From Actinokineospora spheciospongiae (GTDB lineage: Bacteria > Actinomycetota > Actinomycetes > Mycobacteriales > Pseudonocardiaceae), in NCBI RefSeq assembly GCF_000564855.1, contig NZ_AYXG01000203.1, positions 38,635 through 102,634 on the forward strand: 64,000 bases of DNA, given 5' to 3'. Below, in pieces: positions 16,643 to 27,265 of this stretch; position 1 is the stretch's first letter; each line of letters begins with the position of its first letter. The position numbers and the translations under genes were made by a program. The notes beneath the pieces were generated by a model. It was not told the DNA's origin. It did not search any database and saw only the letters and a program-made list of their open reading frames with translations.

Positions 16643-18928
16643 ATGTCCGGGCAGTCCCTCGCGGCAGATCTGACACTCACCGGCGGCGACCGCGGTGTCG
16701 TCGTCGTGGTCGCCGTGATCGCCCTAGCCGCGCTCGCCGTCGGGTACGTCCTCATCAGGGAGGTCCTGGCCGCGGGCCAGGGCACCCTGAAGATGCAGGA
16801 CATCGCCAGGGCGGTCCAGGAAGGCGCGGCGGCGTATCTCAAGCGACAGCGCAACACCCTGCTGGTCTTCGGCACAGTGGTGTTCCTGCTGCTGTTCCTG
16901 CTACCGGCCGACAGCGGTGGTGAACGGATAGGACGATCGCTGTTCTTCCTGGTCGGCGCCGTCTTCTCGTTCGCCATCGGGTACCTCGGCATGTGGCTGG
17001 CCACCCAGGCCAACCTGCGCGTCGCGGCCGCGGCCAACGAGCAGGGGGGCCGGGAGACCGCCACCAGGATCGCGTTCCGCACCGGCGGCGCCGTGGGCAT
17101 GGCGACGGTCGGCCTCGGCCTGTTCGGGGCGGCCATCGTGGTGCTGGTCTACACCGGCGCCGCGCCCAAGGTGCTGGAGGGCTTCGGCTTCGGCGCCGCG
17201 CTGATCGCGATGTTCATGCGGGTCGGCGGCGGCATCTTCACCAAGGCCGCCGACGTCGGCGCCGACCTCGTCGGCAAGGTCGAGCAGGGCATCCCCGAGG
17301 ACGACCCGCGCAACGCCGCGACCATCGCCGACAACGTGGGCGACAACGTCGGCGACTGCGCGGGCATGGCGGCCGACCTGTTCGAGTCCTACGCGGTCAC
17401 GCTGGTCGCGGCGCTCATCCTGGGCTCCACCGCGTTCGGCTCCAAGGGTCTGCTGTTCCCGCTGATCGTCCCGGCGCTCGGCGTGGTCACCGCGATGCTC
17501 GGCGTCTACATCACCAGGGCCAGGGCGGGGGAGAGCGGGCTGACGACGATCAACCGCTCGTTCTACATCTCGGCGCTGATCTCGGCCGTGCTGTGCACCG
17601 CGGCGGCGTTCATCTTCCTGCCGAGCTCGTTCTCCGCGCTGACCGACGGCACCCAAGCGAGCACCGCGGGCAACCCGGCGCTGATCGCCGCGGTGGCCGT
17701 GATCATCGGCATCGTGCTGGCGGGGGTCATCCTCTGGCTGACCGGCTACTACACCGGCACCGAGTACAAGCCGGTCAAGGAGGTCGGCAAGACCTCGCTG
17801 ACCGGTGCGGCGACCGTGGTCCTGTCCGGCATCTCGGTCGGCTTCGAGTCGGCGGTCTACACCGCGCTGGTCATCGGCGCGGCGGTGTACGGCGCGTTCC
17901 TGCTGTCCGGTTCGGTCGTGGTGGCGCTGTTCGCCATCGCGCTGGCGGGCTGCGGGCTGCTGACCACGGTCGGCGTGATCGTCGCCATGGACACCTTCGG
18001 GCCGGTGTCGGACAACGCCCAGGGCATCGCGGAGATGTCCGGCGACGTGACCGACGAGGGCGCGAAGATCCTCACCGAGCTGGACGCGGTCGGCAACACC
18101 ACCAAGGCCATCACCAAGGGCATCGCCATCGCCACCGCGGTGCTGGCGGCGACCGCCCTGTTCGGCTCCTACCAGGACGCCATCGGCAAGGCGCTGGTCA
18201 AGGCCGGGGAGACGTTCGACCCGACCGCGTTCCTGGTGTTCAGCCCGGACGTGCTGGTCGGCGTGCTGATCGGCGCGGCGGTGGTGTTCATGTTCTCCGG
18301 CCTGGCGATCAACGCGGTGACCAGGGCGGCGGGCGCGATCGTGTTCGAGGTGCGCCGCCAGTTCCGGGAGATCCCGGGGATCATGGAGGGCACCGGCAAG
18401 CCGGAGTACGGCAGGGTCGTGGACATCTGCACCCGCGACTCGCTGCGCGAGCTGGCCACCCCGGGCCTGCTGGCGGTGCTGGCGCCGATCGCGGTCGGGT
18501 TCGGCCTCGGGGTCGGGCCGCTGGCCGGGTACCTGGGCGGCGCGATCGCCACCGGCACGCTGATGGCGGTGTTCCTGGCCAACTCCGGTGGCGCCTGGGA
18601 CAACGCGAAGAAGCTGGTCGAGGACGGCAACCACGGCGGCAAGGGGTCCGAGGCGCACGCCGCCACGGTCATCGGCGACACCGTCGGCGACCCGTTCAAG
18701 GACACCGCCGGTCCGGCGATCAACCCGCTGATCAAGGTGATGAACCTGGTCTCGGTGCTGATCGCGCCCGCCATCGTGGGCTGGTCGGTCGGCGCGGACG
18801 CCTCGACCGGGCTGCGGGTGAGCATCGCGGTGGTCGCCCTGGTGCTGATCGTGGTGGCCGTGGTGATCTCCAAGCGGCGCGGCACGGCCATCGCCGACGC
18901 GCCCGCGGAGGCGGCCAACCGGCCCTGA
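16643..18928 (+). CDS. hppA: Membrane-bound proton-pumping pyrophosphatase
   Basis: A 761-residue polytopic membrane enzyme that couples PPi hydrolysis to proton export. The diagnostic active-site run is at about residues 204-240 (DVGADLVGKVEQGIPEDDPR, then NAATIADNVGDNVGDCAGMA), and a second acidic set lies near the C-terminus (NSGGAWDNAKKLVEDG; GDTVGDPFKDTAGPAINPL). The segment VGNTTKAITKGIAIATAVL has Lys where K+-dependent enzymes have Ala, so it should be the K+-independent type. AGGAGG sits 5 nt before the ATG. An 18-bp terminator hairpin follows. Confidence 0.96.
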   Translation: MSGQSLAADLTLTGGDRGVVVVVAVIALAALAVGYVLIREVLAAGQGTLKMQDIARAVQEGAAAYLKRQRNTLLVFGTVVFLLLFLLPADSGGERIGRSLFFLVGAVFSFAIGYLGMWLATQANLRVAAAANEQGGRETATRIAFRTGGAVGMATVGLGLFGAAIVVLVYTGAAPKVLEGFGFGAALIAMFMRVGGGIFTKAADVGADLVGKVEQGIPEDDPRNAATIADNVGDNVGDCAGMAADLFESYAVTLVAALILGSTAFGSKGLLFPLIVPALGVVTAMLGVYITRARAGESGLTTINRSFYISALISAVLCTAAAFIFLPSSFSALTDGTQASTAGNPALIAAVAVIIGIVLAGVILWLTGYYTGTEYKPVKEVGKTSLTGAATVVLSGISVGFESAVYTALVIGAAVYGAFLLSGSVVVALFAIALAGCGLLTTVGVIVAMDTFGPVSDNAQGIAEMSGDVTDEGAKILTELDAVGNTTKAITKGIAIATAVLAATALFGSYQDAIGKALVKAGETFDPTAFLVFSPDVLVGVLIGAAVVFMFSGLAINAVTRAAGAIVFEVRRQFREIPGIMEGTGKPEYGRVVDICTRDSLRELATPGLLAVLAPIAVGFGLGVGPLAGYLGGAIATGTLMAVFLANSGGAWDNAKKLVEDGNHGGKGSEAHAATVIGDTVGDPFKDTAGPAINPLIKVMNLVSVLIAPAIVGWSVGADASTGLRVSIAVVALVLIVVAVVISKRRGTAIADAPAEAANRP

Positions 18929-18940
18929 TCCGCCGCACCC

Positions 18941-18980
18941 GACCGGGGCTCGACCGGCGCACGCCGGTCGAGCCCCGGTC
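18941..18980 (+). terminator. hppA terminator
   Basis: A perfect 18-bp stem (GACCGGGGCTCGACCGGC and its complement) with a GCAC loop starts 13 bp after the hppA stop. It is one of the strongest hairpins in the window. Confidence 0.85.
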
Positions 18981-19039
18981 GGCGTTCCCGGTGCGCGCGT
19001 GCGAGCATCGGAGCGATTTCCGGCGCCCCCGGCTGAGGA

Positions 19040-19627
19040 GTGCTCAATGTCACGTCGCCCCGTTGTCGCCCTGGAACCGGCATCCGCCGCCCCGGGGTCC
19101 TGAGCGCCGGGGCCGCCGCGGTGGGGCTGGTCCTCGCCGCCGTGGTCGGGTGCACCGGGACGACCGGCGACGACCCGGCGGCCAAGATCGCCTGGTCGGG
19201 TGAACTGTGCGCGGCGGTGACCTCGGCGTCCGCCGTGCTGGCCACCCCGCCCCCGGTTGCCGACCCCGCCGACCCGGCCTCGGTGCGAAGCGCGGTGGAG
19301 ACCTACCTCACGTCCGTCACCCGGGGTCTGACCGAGGCCGTGGACACCACGACCAGGCTGCGCTCCTCCCCCGTGACCGGCGGTGATGCCGTGGCCGCGG
19401 GCGCGGCGACCGCCTACGACGCCGTGCGCGCTCCCCTCGACGCGGCGTTGATCACCCTGCGGGGTGATCCGAGCCCGGGTGCGGCGCTGACCGCGCTGGC
19501 CGAGGTGGTGCCCCGGATCACGTCGGCGGTGCCACCGGAACCGCTCCGGGTCGAACCCGATTCGGAATTCACCCGATGGGCGCAGCAGGCACCGCAGTGT
19601 GCCGACGTGCCCGCGCTGCGTCGCTGA
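19040..19627 (+). CDS. Putative lipoprotein, start uncertain
   Basis: A 195-residue reading with a lipobox-like GLVLAAVVGCTGT around residue 38, so the mature protein would be lipid-anchored outside the membrane. The rest is Ala/Thr/Pro-rich and helical, with no domain I recognise. The start is odd: the best ribosome site (GAGGAG, 19035-19040) precedes an ATG at 19047 that is in another frame and stops after 18 codons (MSRRPVVALEPASAAPGS), while the lipoprotein frame offers only the GTG at 19040 overlapping that site. A one-base indel would join the two frames into a normal signal peptide. Confidence 0.62.
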   Translation: MLNVTSPRCRPGTGIRRPGVLSAGAAAVGLVLAAVVGCTGTTGDDPAAKIAWSGELCAAVTSASAVLATPPPVADPADPASVRSAVETYLTSVTRGLTEAVDTTTRLRSSPVTGGDAVAAGAATAYDAVRAPLDAALITLRGDPSPGAALTALAEVVPRITSAVPPEPLRVEPDSEFTRWAQQAPQCADVPALRR

Positions 19628-19665
19628 ACCGATTCCGGGCGCTTCCGCCAGTCGAACCCTTGTTC

Positions 19666-19671
19666 TATTCT
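19666..19671 (+). promoter_or_regulatory. -10 box for leaderless 19679 gene
   Basis: TATTCT ends 7 nt before the GTG at 19679, which places the transcription start at or next to the start codon. No Shine-Dalgarno sequence is present. Confidence 0.6.
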
Positions 19672-19678
19672 GCCTGTC

Positions 19679-20287
19679 GTGGCGCAGCAGATGTCGATCT
19701 TCTCCGCGGAGGTCAGCCACCCCGGCGTCGCCGACCTCGCGGGGCTGCTGTGCGGGCCGGGGCGCACGGCCGTCTTCGCCCGCGCCACCGCCCGGCTCCT
19801 CCTCCCCGTCGACGACCAGTGGCGGGCGAACGCCCTGGTCAAAGCCTGCGCCGAGCGCGGGGTGGCGGCCGAGGTCCGAACCTGCGAGGAGTCCGGCGGC
19901 CCGCGGTTGAGCACCGCCTTCCGCCGCGACCTGGCCCCGCTGGCGAGCGCCTGGACCGACCCCGCGGGCGGCAAGGCCGTCCCCGACTGCTTCCTCCCCG
20001 ACGGCGCCGCGCTGCGCATGTGGGTGCTCGCGGCCGGGCGCTGGACCGACGGGGGCTACCTGCTGCCCCTCGACCCGACCGCCCCGCACACCCACGCCCC
20101 GCTGGCCGAGGCCCTGCTGCGCTGCGGCCTCCCGGCGACCGCCCCGACCGCGAAGGGCGAGGTCCCGGGCCTGCGCGTGGTCGGCAGGCGCAGGCTGGCC
20201 CGGCTGCTGGAACTGGTCGGCCCGCCCACCGGACCGGGGTGCGCCGACCAGTGGCCCGCCGTTTCCCGGATGCGCGCCGTGTCCTGA
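19679..20287 (+). CDS. Conserved hypothetical protein (Rv3647c-like)
   Basis: A 202-residue soluble protein conserved upstream of topA in actinobacteria. It begins MAQQMSIFSAEVSHPGVADLAG and has no signal peptide. Recognisable conserved stretches are LCGPGRTAVFARATARLLLPV, SAWTDPAGGKAVPD and LRMWVLAAGRWTD. The function is unknown in the family. The GTG at 19679 is probably leaderless; the ATG four codons later is an alternative. topA starts 142 bp downstream on the same strand. Confidence 0.75.
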   Translation: MAQQMSIFSAEVSHPGVADLAGLLCGPGRTAVFARATARLLLPVDDQWRANALVKACAERGVAAEVRTCEESGGPRLSTAFRRDLAPLASAWTDPAGGKAVPDCFLPDGAALRMWVLAAGRWTDGGYLLPLDPTAPHTHAPLAEALLRCGLPATAPTAKGEVPGLRVVGRRRLARLLELVGPPTGPGCADQWPAVSRMRAVS

Positions 20288-20429
20288 GCGTGCTACTGGT
20301 GGAAAGGGGGTCATACTCGGTCGGCCGATCTCCAGCGCTGGGCAACCTGGAATAGGGCTTTTCCTCATCAGCGTGCACACTGACTGGCTGACGCAGGCTT
20401 GGTACGGGGTTCACAGGAAGCGGGACAGC

Positions 20430-23231
<2,802 letters not shown>

Positions 23232-23243
23232 CAGACCGCGGCA

Positions 23244-23275
23244 CCCGGGGGTGGACGGTCATGTCCACCTCCGGG
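23244..23275 (+). terminator. Probable topA terminator
   Basis: CCCGGGGGTGGAC and GTCCACCTCCGGG pair with one mismatch around a 6-nt loop, 12 bp after the topA stop. It also overlaps the region upstream of the next gene. Confidence 0.55.
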
Positions 23276-23334
23276 ATGACCCGGGACCCGGCGCACCCCG
23301 GCTACCCTGGGCGCGTCTACGGCGTGGAAAGAGG

Positions 23335-25419
23335 GTGGCTGTCATCAGCGGCGACGGGGACACCGGGGACGGCAAGCCCCCGGTCGGCGGCGAGGGCTCG
23401 ATGGCTTACCGGGCGCGCAGCGTGCTGTCCATCCGCCCCTTCCGCAGGCTCTGGGGCGTCACCTACCTGTGCAGCATGGGCGACTGGCTGGCGCTGCTGG
23501 CGCTGAGCGGGCTGGCCAGCCAGTTCACCCAGGGCTACAAGGCGCAGAGCTTCGCCTTCGCCGGTGTCGTGCTGACCCAGTTGCTGCCCGGGCTGCTGTT
23601 CGCCCCGCTCGGCGGGCTGTTCGCCGACCGGTTCGACCGGCGCAAGGTGATGGCCTTCGCCGACGTCGGCCGGTTCGGGCTGCTGCTGTCGATCGCCCTC
23701 GTCGGCTCGACGCTGTGGCTGTTCATCGGCAACTTCCTGGTCGGCTGCTGCGCGCTGCTGTGGATTCCGTCGAAGGACGCCGCGGTGCCCAACCTGCTGC
23801 GCAGACCGGACCAGGTGGAGACGGCCAACCAGCTCGGGCTGGTGATGACCTACGGCATCTCGGTGATCAGCGGCGCGGGCCTCTACGCGCTGATCAACGG
23901 GGTCAGCACCAACCTCAACCTGCGCTTCGACGACACCGGCCTCGGCATCGTCAAGGTCATCCTGATCCTCACCGCGCTGTTCTACCTGACCAGCGCCCTG
24001 CTCATCGCCACCCGCATCCCCGAGCTGTCGCGCCGGGTGGTGGCCAAGCCGGTCGAGCGGGCCGCGGAGGAGACCGCGCCGGAGGTCAAGTCCGGCTTCC
24101 TGGCCATGGTCCGCGACGCGGGCCGGTTCGTGCGGAGCACCCCGCTGGTGCGCGGGCTGCTCATCGGCATGGTCGGCGCGTTCGCCGCGGCCGGTGCCCT
24201 GGTGGGCTCCGCGCAGCTCTACGGCAAGAGCCTCGGCGGTGGCGAGTCGACGTTCGGCCTGCTGTTCGTCGCGCTGTTCGTGGGCCTGGTGCTGGGCATG
24301 ACCGGGTCGCCGAAGCTGGCCCGCAGGCTGCCGCGCAACCGGATGTTCGGCATCGCCATCGTGATCGCGGGCCTGTCGCAGCTCATGCTGGCGATCTCGC
24401 CGCACCCGGTCGTGACGCTGCCGTTCGTGGTGCTGCTCGGCGCGTGCGCGGGCGCGGCCTTCCTGACCGGGGTGACGATCATCGGCACCGAGGTCGAGGA
24501 CGCCATCCGCGGCCGGATCAACGCCATCTACCAGTCCATGATGAAGCTCATCCTGGCCGGTTCGATGGCGCTGACACCGCTCCTGGTCGGCCTGGTCCGG
24601 CCGCACACGATCACCGTGTTCGGCCGGGACATGGTGGTCGACGGCACCCGGCCGGTGCTGCTCGGCGCGGGGATCATCGCCGCACTGGTCGGCGTGATCG
24701 CCTACCGGCAGATGGACGACCGGCGCTCGGAGAGCATCCTGTCCGACCTGCTCTCGGCGGTGCGCGGCAAACCGCGGCGCAGCACCGGGCTGCTGATCGC
24801 CGTCGAGGGCAACACGCACTTCGACACCTCCACCCAGGCGCACCGGCTCGCCGACTGGCTGCGCGGGCCCGGCCGCAAGGAGGTCCTGCTCGCCACGGAC
24901 CCGGTGCTCGACGACGCGAAGCTGCGCGCGGTGCTGTCCGGGGCGCAGCTCTCCAGCGCCCGCGCGCACGCGCTGGTGGCCGCCGCCGTGCGCGCCGACC
25001 TGGTGGAACGGGAAATCCGGCCCGCCCTGGACCGCGGCGCGCTGGTGGTCATGGAGCGCTTCGTCGACAGCCCGCTGGCGCACCTGTCCGCCGCGGCCGA
25101 CCTCGACTCCGCCGAGCTGGAGGGGCTGGCCGACTGGGCCACCTCGCGGCTGCGGCCGGACATCACGATCCTGCTCGACCGCGACCCGGCCGCGCTGCCG
25201 CCGCGGCCCGGCAGCGTCGAGCACCACTGGCACGTCCGGGGCGTGCTCACCGACATGGCCGCCGCGGACCCCGACCGGTACGTCGTGGTCGACGGCGACG
25301 GCTCGGCCGACGAGGTCGCCGCCCGGGTCGCCGCGGCGGTCTACGTGGCGCTGGTGACCAGGAACGTGCCCGGTTTCGCCGAGGACGAGCCGGTGAAGAC
25401 ACCGGTCGACGCGGGTTGA
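23335..25419 (+). CDS. MFS transporter fused to a degenerate thymidylate kinase domain
   Basis: A 694-residue fusion. Residues about 30-460 are an MFS-type transporter (FADRFDRRKVMAFADV is the A-like motif; 10-12 hydrophobic segments). Residues about 480-690 are homologous to thymidylate kinase: LLIAVEGNTHFDTSTQAHRL aligns with the start of Tmk, and LVVMERFVDSPLAHLSAAA with the DRY-type motif. In active enzymes the P-loop is GGDGAGKST; here it reads GNTHFDTST, losing the Gly and Lys residues, and the DR motif Asp is Glu. dTMP kinase activity is therefore unlikely. The fused arrangement next to holB is found in other actinobacteria. Starts at GTG 23335 or ATG 23401 are both possible. Confidence 0.82.
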   Translation: MAVISGDGDTGDGKPPVGGEGSMAYRARSVLSIRPFRRLWGVTYLCSMGDWLALLALSGLASQFTQGYKAQSFAFAGVVLTQLLPGLLFAPLGGLFADRFDRRKVMAFADVGRFGLLLSIALVGSTLWLFIGNFLVGCCALLWIPSKDAAVPNLLRRPDQVETANQLGLVMTYGISVISGAGLYALINGVSTNLNLRFDDTGLGIVKVILILTALFYLTSALLIATRIPELSRRVVAKPVERAAEETAPEVKSGFLAMVRDAGRFVRSTPLVRGLLIGMVGAFAAAGALVGSAQLYGKSLGGGESTFGLLFVALFVGLVLGMTGSPKLARRLPRNRMFGIAIVIAGLSQLMLAISPHPVVTLPFVVLLGACAGAAFLTGVTIIGTEVEDAIRGRINAIYQSMMKLILAGSMALTPLLVGLVRPHTITVFGRDMVVDGTRPVLLGAGIIAALVGVIAYRQMDDRRSESILSDLLSAVRGKPRRSTGLLIAVEGNTHFDTSTQAHRLADWLRGPGRKEVLLATDPVLDDAKLRAVLSGAQLSSARAHALVAAAVRADLVEREIRPALDRGALVVMERFVDSPLAHLSAAADLDSAELEGLADWATSRLRPDITILLDRDPAALPPRPGSVEHHWHVRGVLTDMAAADPDRYVVVDGDGSADEVAARVAAAVYVALVTRNVPGFAEDEPVKTPVDAG

Positions 25420-25467
25420 CGCCGGTCGAGGCGGGATGACCCACTGGATTCGTGAGGTGATGGGCTG

Positions 25468-26658
25468 ATGGGCGTCTGGTCCCAGGTCGTCGGGCAGCCG
25501 GACGCGGTGCGGGTCCTCGGGACCGCCGCGGTGGCCGCGCGCGGGTTGGTCGACGGCACCGGGACGGCGGCGGGCATGACGCACGCCTGGCTGTTCACCG
25601 GGCCCCCCGGGTCGGGCCGGTCGGTGGCGGCGCGGGCGTTCGCGGCGGCGCTGCAGTGCACCACCCCGGGGGAACCGGGGTGCGGGGAGTGCCAGGGCTG
25701 CCACACCAGCATGTCCGGCACCCACGCCGACGTGCGGATGGTCGTCCCGGAGGGGCTGTCGATCTCGGTGGCCGAGATGCGCGCCCTGGTGCAGACCTCG
25801 GCCAGGCGGCCCACCGGCGGGCGCTGGCAGGTCGTGATCATCACCGACGCCGACCGGCTCACCGAGGGCGCGGCCAACGCCCTGCTCAAAGCGGTCGAGG
25901 AACCCCCGGCGCGGACCGTCTTCCTGCTCTGCGCACCGTCGGACCACCCGGACGACGTGTCCGTGACCATCCGCTCGCGCTGCCGGGCCATCGCCCTGCG
26001 CACCCCCGCCGCCCCGGCCATCGCCGAGGTGCTCCGGCTGCGCGACGGGGTGGACACCGACACCGCGGCGTGGGCGGCCTCGGTGTCCGGCGGGCACGTC
26101 GGCCGCGCCCGCCGCCTCGCCACCGACCCGGCGGCCAGGGACCGGCGGGCCAAGGTGCTGCGCATCCCCCTGCACCTGCGCAGACTCTCCGACGTCTTCG
26201 ACTGCGCCGACGACCTGGTCAAAGCCGCCGAAACCGACGCCAGCGAAGTCAGCGGCACCCGCGACGAAGCAGAGCGGGACGCCCTCAAGACCGCCCTCGG
26301 CCACGGCGGCACCGGCAAGGGAGCGGCGTCGGCCACCCGCGGCAGCGCGGGCGCCATCAAGGAACTGGAGAAGCGCCAGAAGTCCCGCGCCACCCGGACC
26401 CAGCGCGACGCCCTCGACCTGGCCCTGGTCGACCTGGCGGGCTTCTACCGGGACGTCCTGGTCACCCACGCGGGCGCCTCGGTCGCGCTCAACCACCCGG
26501 ACCACGCCGAGGGCTCCGCCCAGGCCGCGGGCTCCTGGACGCCGGAGTCGACGCTGCGCAGGCTCGAAGCGGTGCTCGCGTGCCGGGAGGCGCTGGAGCA
26601 GAACGTGAAGCCGCGCATCGCCATCGAGGCCATGGTCTCCGCGATGCACTTCGGCTGA
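25468..26658 (+). CDS. holB: DNA polymerase III subunit delta'
   Basis: A 396-residue AAA+ clamp-loader subunit. It begins MGVWSQVVGQPDAVRVL. The P-loop GPPGSGRSVAARAF has Arg in place of Lys, as is common in delta' subunits, which do not hydrolyse ATP. The zinc module is C-x-x-x-x-x-x-GCGECQGC. ITDADRLTEGAANALLKAVE and the sensor 1 region (TIRSRCRAIAL) follow. A long linker rich in Lys/Arg/Ala sits before the C-terminal collar domain. It starts 48 bp after the MFS-Tmk gene, the usual tmk-holB order in bacteria. Confidence 0.93.
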   Translation: MGVWSQVVGQPDAVRVLGTAAVAARGLVDGTGTAAGMTHAWLFTGPPGSGRSVAARAFAAALQCTTPGEPGCGECQGCHTSMSGTHADVRMVVPEGLSISVAEMRALVQTSARRPTGGRWQVVIITDADRLTEGAANALLKAVEEPPARTVFLLCAPSDHPDDVSVTIRSRCRAIALRTPAAPAIAEVLRLRDGVDTDTAAWAASVSGGHVGRARRLATDPAARDRRAKVLRIPLHLRRLSDVFDCADDLVKAAETDASEVSGTRDEAERDALKTALGHGGTGKGAASATRGSAGAIKELEKRQKSRATRTQRDALDLALVDLAGFYRDVLVTHAGASVALNHPDHAEGSAQAAGSWTPESTLRRLEAVLACREALEQNVKPRIAIEAMVSAMHFG

Positions 26659-26671
26659 CCCTGGCCCGTGT

Positions 26672-26711
26672 GGACTTAAGGACTTAAGGACTTAAGGACT
26701 TAAGGATGTAA
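26672..26711 (+). repeat. Octanucleotide tandem repeat GGACTTAA
   Basis: Four exact copies of GGACTTAA (26672-26703) are followed by a degenerate fifth, GGATGTAA. The run is AT-rich against a very GC-rich background and contains repeated CTTAAG sites. It begins 13 bp after the holB stop. Confidence 0.95.
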
Positions 26712-27225
26712 GGGCGTACGGAGCGGCGGGCTCCGGCTGGCTGGGCGGTTCGGGTCGCCGATCGGGATGGGCGCGGCTTTGCGGGGAACCAGCGGCACCG
26801 CAGAACCGCCGCGGCTGGGGCGTGCCCCGCAAGGCTCATCGGAGCCGGAGGTTGATCGCGGCGAGGTGGGTCGGCCTGGTGGCAGGCGGATCGCTCCGCG
26901 CAGCGGGGGCGACATCCCGAACTGCCCGAACCGGTTGAAGCACCACCCAACCACATCGCGCCGCTCGCAGCCCCCTGATCACCAGCTCGCAGGGCACGCC
27001 CTGGCCGGAACAAGCTCAGCCGCTGCTTTTCCTCGCGCGCGCGTCACCATCCACAACCCCCACCCTCCCGAGGGGATTCGCGGCCCTTGGGGCCATTCTA
27101 CCTGCGGGGATGTGGTTTTGGGGTGGTGTGGATCTTGGCTGTGGACAACTCGGGGGCGTGTCCACAGGTGGGGTGGACGGGTTGCGGTCGGTGGGGGCCG
27201 TGTGCGGGGTGGGGGACGGGGAGGA
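26712..27225. other. Long intergenic region, possible dispersed element
   Basis: About 510 bp with no supported gene. TTTGCGGGG (about 26776) and CCCCGCAAGG (about 26825) form an imperfect inverted repeat. Both strands have proline/arginine-rich open frames without ribosome sites. The structure looks like a decayed or dispersed repeat rather than a gene. Confidence 0.4.
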
Positions 27226-27260
27226 CCGGGCCGGGGCGCCCCGAACGCGCCCCGGCCCGG
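27226..27260 (-). terminator. Terminator of the secreted surface-protein gene
   Basis: CCGGGCCGGGGCG and CGCCCCGGCCCGG form a perfect 13-bp stem with a 9-nt loop, 5 bp past the minus-strand stop at 27266. Confidence 0.7.
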
Positions 27261-27265
27261 GGGCG

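Noticed and set aside
16462..16923. A small plus-strand gene upstream of hppA (cold-shock protein expected by synteny)
   Set aside because: The translated sequence lacks any cold-shock motif and overlaps hppA in another frame; cspA is not present here.
16901..20380. A minus-strand open frame of about 1,160 codons opposite hppA
   Set aside because: It is the antisense shadow of a strongly conserved membrane pyrophosphatase, with Arg/Gly/His-rich sequence and no family features.
23317..26649. A minus-strand open frame of about 1,110 codons opposite the MFS-Tmk and holB genes
   Set aside because: Shadow of codon bias; no signal, domain or ribosome site.
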